From: Bacteroidales bacterium
GTDB taxonomy: Bacteria; Bacteroidota; Bacteroidia; Bacteroidales; UBA932
Reading direction: 5' to 3'
Length of the DNA: 42,017 nucleotides
Assembly: GCA_004552965.1 (NCBI GenBank)
Contig: SFMU01000027.1
Coordinates: 1 to 42,017, forward strand
Every line of letters begins with the position of its first letter. The stretch's first letter is position 1. Position numbers and translations under genes: made by a program. Below are positions 40,422 to 42,017 of the stretch, piece after piece. The notes under the pieces were generated by a model that saw only the letters and a list, made by a program, of their open reading frames with translations, did no database searches and had not been told where the DNA came from.

Positions 40422-42017
40422 TCACTTGCTGAACCGGTTGCGTTCAATTGTGATGGCTTCGGTTTTGTTCCCCGTCAGGACCGGAGCAATGTCTTTCATC
40501 CCGGTTACCCTGTTGCGGATGAAGTCCAGGTTGCCGACATTGTCGATGTTCAGGAGCAGGCCGGAAGGATTCCTGAACAGGTTCCGGCTGATTTCTATGT
40601 TGCGGAACACGATTCCACCGGCAGGTTTCCCGTTGATGTTGGTCGAGATTTCGATCTGCGTTCCCCAGGCGCCATAGTCGCATTCGTCGAAGACATTCCC
40701 CGACACAAGAAGTCCGTCCACTCCGGTCCCTTCCTGCCACAGATGCGGCACGATGTCCATCACAATCCTGATTGGCATGCCCTGGACCCGGTAGAAGCGA
40801 TTGCCCTTGCAAAGCCCTCGCGAGGACTGGAGAAGAAGACCGCGGGCCCTGTTCTCGTGGAAATAATTGTCGGAGATGACATAGTTTCCGCTGTCCACTC
40901 CGGTGTTCCAGGCCGTGAAACCTGCGGCAACATATTCAGAGACATCCCTGTCGAGGGTTACTTTCTTGATGGTACCGCTGAGGTCCGCCGAGGTGATGAC
41001 TGCCTTCCTGCCCGTTTCGATGAAGAGGCTGTCCTTGAAGGAGAGGGTGTCCCCGACGCAGAGCTCCATCGCCGATGCGTACATTTCCAGCTTGTTGCCG
41101 CTGACAGATTTGATGTATCCCAGGCCGTCGTGGACGTTGAGGGCATCGTCACCCTGACGGCTGATGTCGCAGCCGCTGATCCTGAAGCATCCGTTTGAGT
41201 TGGCAATATGGATGGCATCGGCCCCCAGCGAGACCTTGTGCTGTGCTTCGAGGGCAGGGTTCACGCCCATGTAGCAGTCCAGCACCTGGAAATGCGAAGC
41301 TCTTCCTCCGACGATCAGCGCCATCCCGGGGCTTCCGAATATCCTGACGCCGGAGAAGGTGACATTCCGGCTTTTCTCCGCAAGGTGGAAGACGGTCCCG
41401 TCATAGACATGGTGTCTGAGAATGTAAGTCTCTCCGACAGCCACATCGGATGCCGCCCCGTCGTGGGTCAGCCTGAGTACATTTGGGGAGACTCCGGTGA
41501 TTGACCGGATGCCGTTCGGGTTGATGTAGGCGTACCACTCTTTTGATGAGCCCTTTGCGCCGAAGGTCAGGGTCTGCGGGTCGCACTGCGTTATCGCCTG
41601 GACCTGCATATTCGGGCTGATCTTTTCCTTGAGGAAGAACTCCATGTCGATGGTCTTGTTCGCCGGATCGGTTCCGACCACCCTGAAGACATCGTCGATC
41701 GGGTCAGCCTCCCTGTCGTAATCTATACTTAAACCATTGATTTGCAGACAATCGCAGTCGTATATTCCTATGAATGTGCCGACTCTGCCATAGACGAATT
41801 CAGCACCCTCCGCTTCAATGAATATGTCCTTGAGCCCCCGCAAGGCAATCGTGCTCATGCCCGTCTTCCTCTGGGGATCGAAAGGGGAGAACCTATAGAC
41901 TCCCTTCCCGATCACGAACTTTGTCCCGGGATGCTCACGGAGATATCCTACAGCCTTGCGGAGGGCTTCCGTATTGTCCTCCGCCGCTTCCGACATCCCG
42001 AAATCCTCCGCATGGAC
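40422..42017 (-). CDS. GH110-like parallel beta-helix glycosidase, N-terminus beyond the window
   Basis: This 3' part of a gene runs off the right edge; the frame is open through 42017, and the in-frame ATG at 41996 is probably internal because HAEDFG just before it looks like the first repeat of such proteins. The visible 531 residues are right-handed beta-helix repeats. By memory they match GH110 alpha-1,3-galactosidases: DNTEALRKAV at the start, INGLSIDYD, DAIHIANSNGCF, GDDALNVHDG with an Asp pair that probably acts in catalysis, and ENRARGLLLQSS. GH110 enzymes remove terminal alpha-1,3-galactose, including blood-group B sugars. Other beta-helix hydrolases remain possible. It is convergent with ackA, and a GH109 gene stands 1.4 kb away. 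Confidence 0.75.
   Translation of the reverse strand, partial: VHAEDFGMSEAAEDNTEALRKAVGYLREHPGTKFVIGKGVYRFSPFDPQRKTGMSTIALRGLKDIFIEAEGAEFVYGRVGTFIGIYDCDCLQINGLSIDYDREADPIDDVFRVVGTDPANKTIDMEFFLKEKISPNMQVQAITQCDPQTLTFGAKGSSKEWYAYINPNGIRSITGVSPNVLRLTHDGAASDVAVGETYILRHHVYDGTVFHLAEKSRNVTFSGVRIFGSPGMALIVGGRASHFQVLDCYMGVNPALEAQHKVSLGADAIHIANSNGCFRISGCDISRQGDDALNVHDGLGYIKSVSGNKLEMYASAMELCVGDTLSFKDSLFIETGRKAVITSADLSGTIKKVTLDRDVSEYVAAGFTAWNTGVDSGNYVISDNYFHENRARGLLLQSSRGLCKGNRFYRVQGMPIRIVMDIVPHLWQEGTGVDGLLVSGNVFDECDYGAWGTQIEISTNINGKPAGGIVFRNIEISRNLFRNPSGLLLNIDNVGNLDFIRNRVTGMKDIAPVLTGNKTEAITIERNRFSK

Noticed and set aside
1..42017. Mobile element or prophage
   Set aside because: No transposase, integrase, terminal repeats or phage structural gene is visible; the array at 28.2 kb is the only repetitive DNA of note.

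Overview
The window reads as a chromosomal segment of an anaerobic Bacteroidales-type bacterium (phylum Bacteroidota) with fairly high GC, by eye around 55-57%. The evidence is the promoter style (-7 boxes of the form TAnnTTTG, in the best cases with a TTG 19-20 bases upstream), sparse Shine-Dalgarno sequences, the gene order rpsL-rpsG-fusA-rpsJ, a tRNA without encoded CCA, and many secreted or lipoprotein glycan- and peptide-degrading enzymes typical of gut Bacteroidales. Oxygen-sensitive glycyl radical chemistry, acetate kinase and an FeoB-type iron permease fit an anaerobe. The exact family is not determined; a Rikenellaceae-like or uncultured gut lineage is only a guess.

Layout. 1-2.8 kb: the last codons of an upstream gene, a secreted M28 peptidase and an unrecognised secreted protein. 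2.9-6.0 kb: a glycyl-radical activating enzyme convergent with a glycyl radical enzyme that carries a twin-arginine export signal. 6.1-13.2 kb: mutS, an outer-membrane beta-barrel protein, a PfkB sugar kinase and 5-formyl-THF cyclo-ligase, co-oriented and tightly packed. 13.2-24.3 kb: a trehalase-family lipoprotein, dnaE, a beta-lactamase-fold lipoprotein, a secreted EEP-family phosphodiesterase, a ThiL-like protein that lacks its metal-binding acidic residues, and an S9 dipeptidyl-peptidase-like enzyme. 24.6-28.5 kb: the str operon, a tRNA with anticodon CAT and an array of 102-base repeats that each contain a terminator hairpin; the usual continuation into rplC is absent. 28.5-32.8 kb: serine acetyltransferase, an FeoB with a degenerate G domain, a structured intergenic transcription unit that may be a small RNA, a LysR regulator and a 53-residue protein. 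32.9-34.8 kb: a System II cytochrome c assembly pair (CcsA and ResB). 34.9-42.0 kb: a 41-residue acidic peptide, a fimbrillin-like/nuclease lipoprotein, a GH109 lipoprotein, ackA, and a GH110-like beta-helix enzyme that runs off the right edge.

The genes most worth following are the exported glycyl radical enzyme, the FeoB without recognisable GTP-binding motifs and with a new N-terminal cysteine cluster, the ThiL pseudo-kinase, the candidate small RNA next to feoB, the tRNA-terminator repeat array, and the peptide/nuclease/GH109/GH110 neighbourhood. A short motif, GAATAT/ATATTC, is scattered over the window about 80 times by eye, in several reading frames and between genes. All functional names rest on motif recognition by reading; no database search was run.
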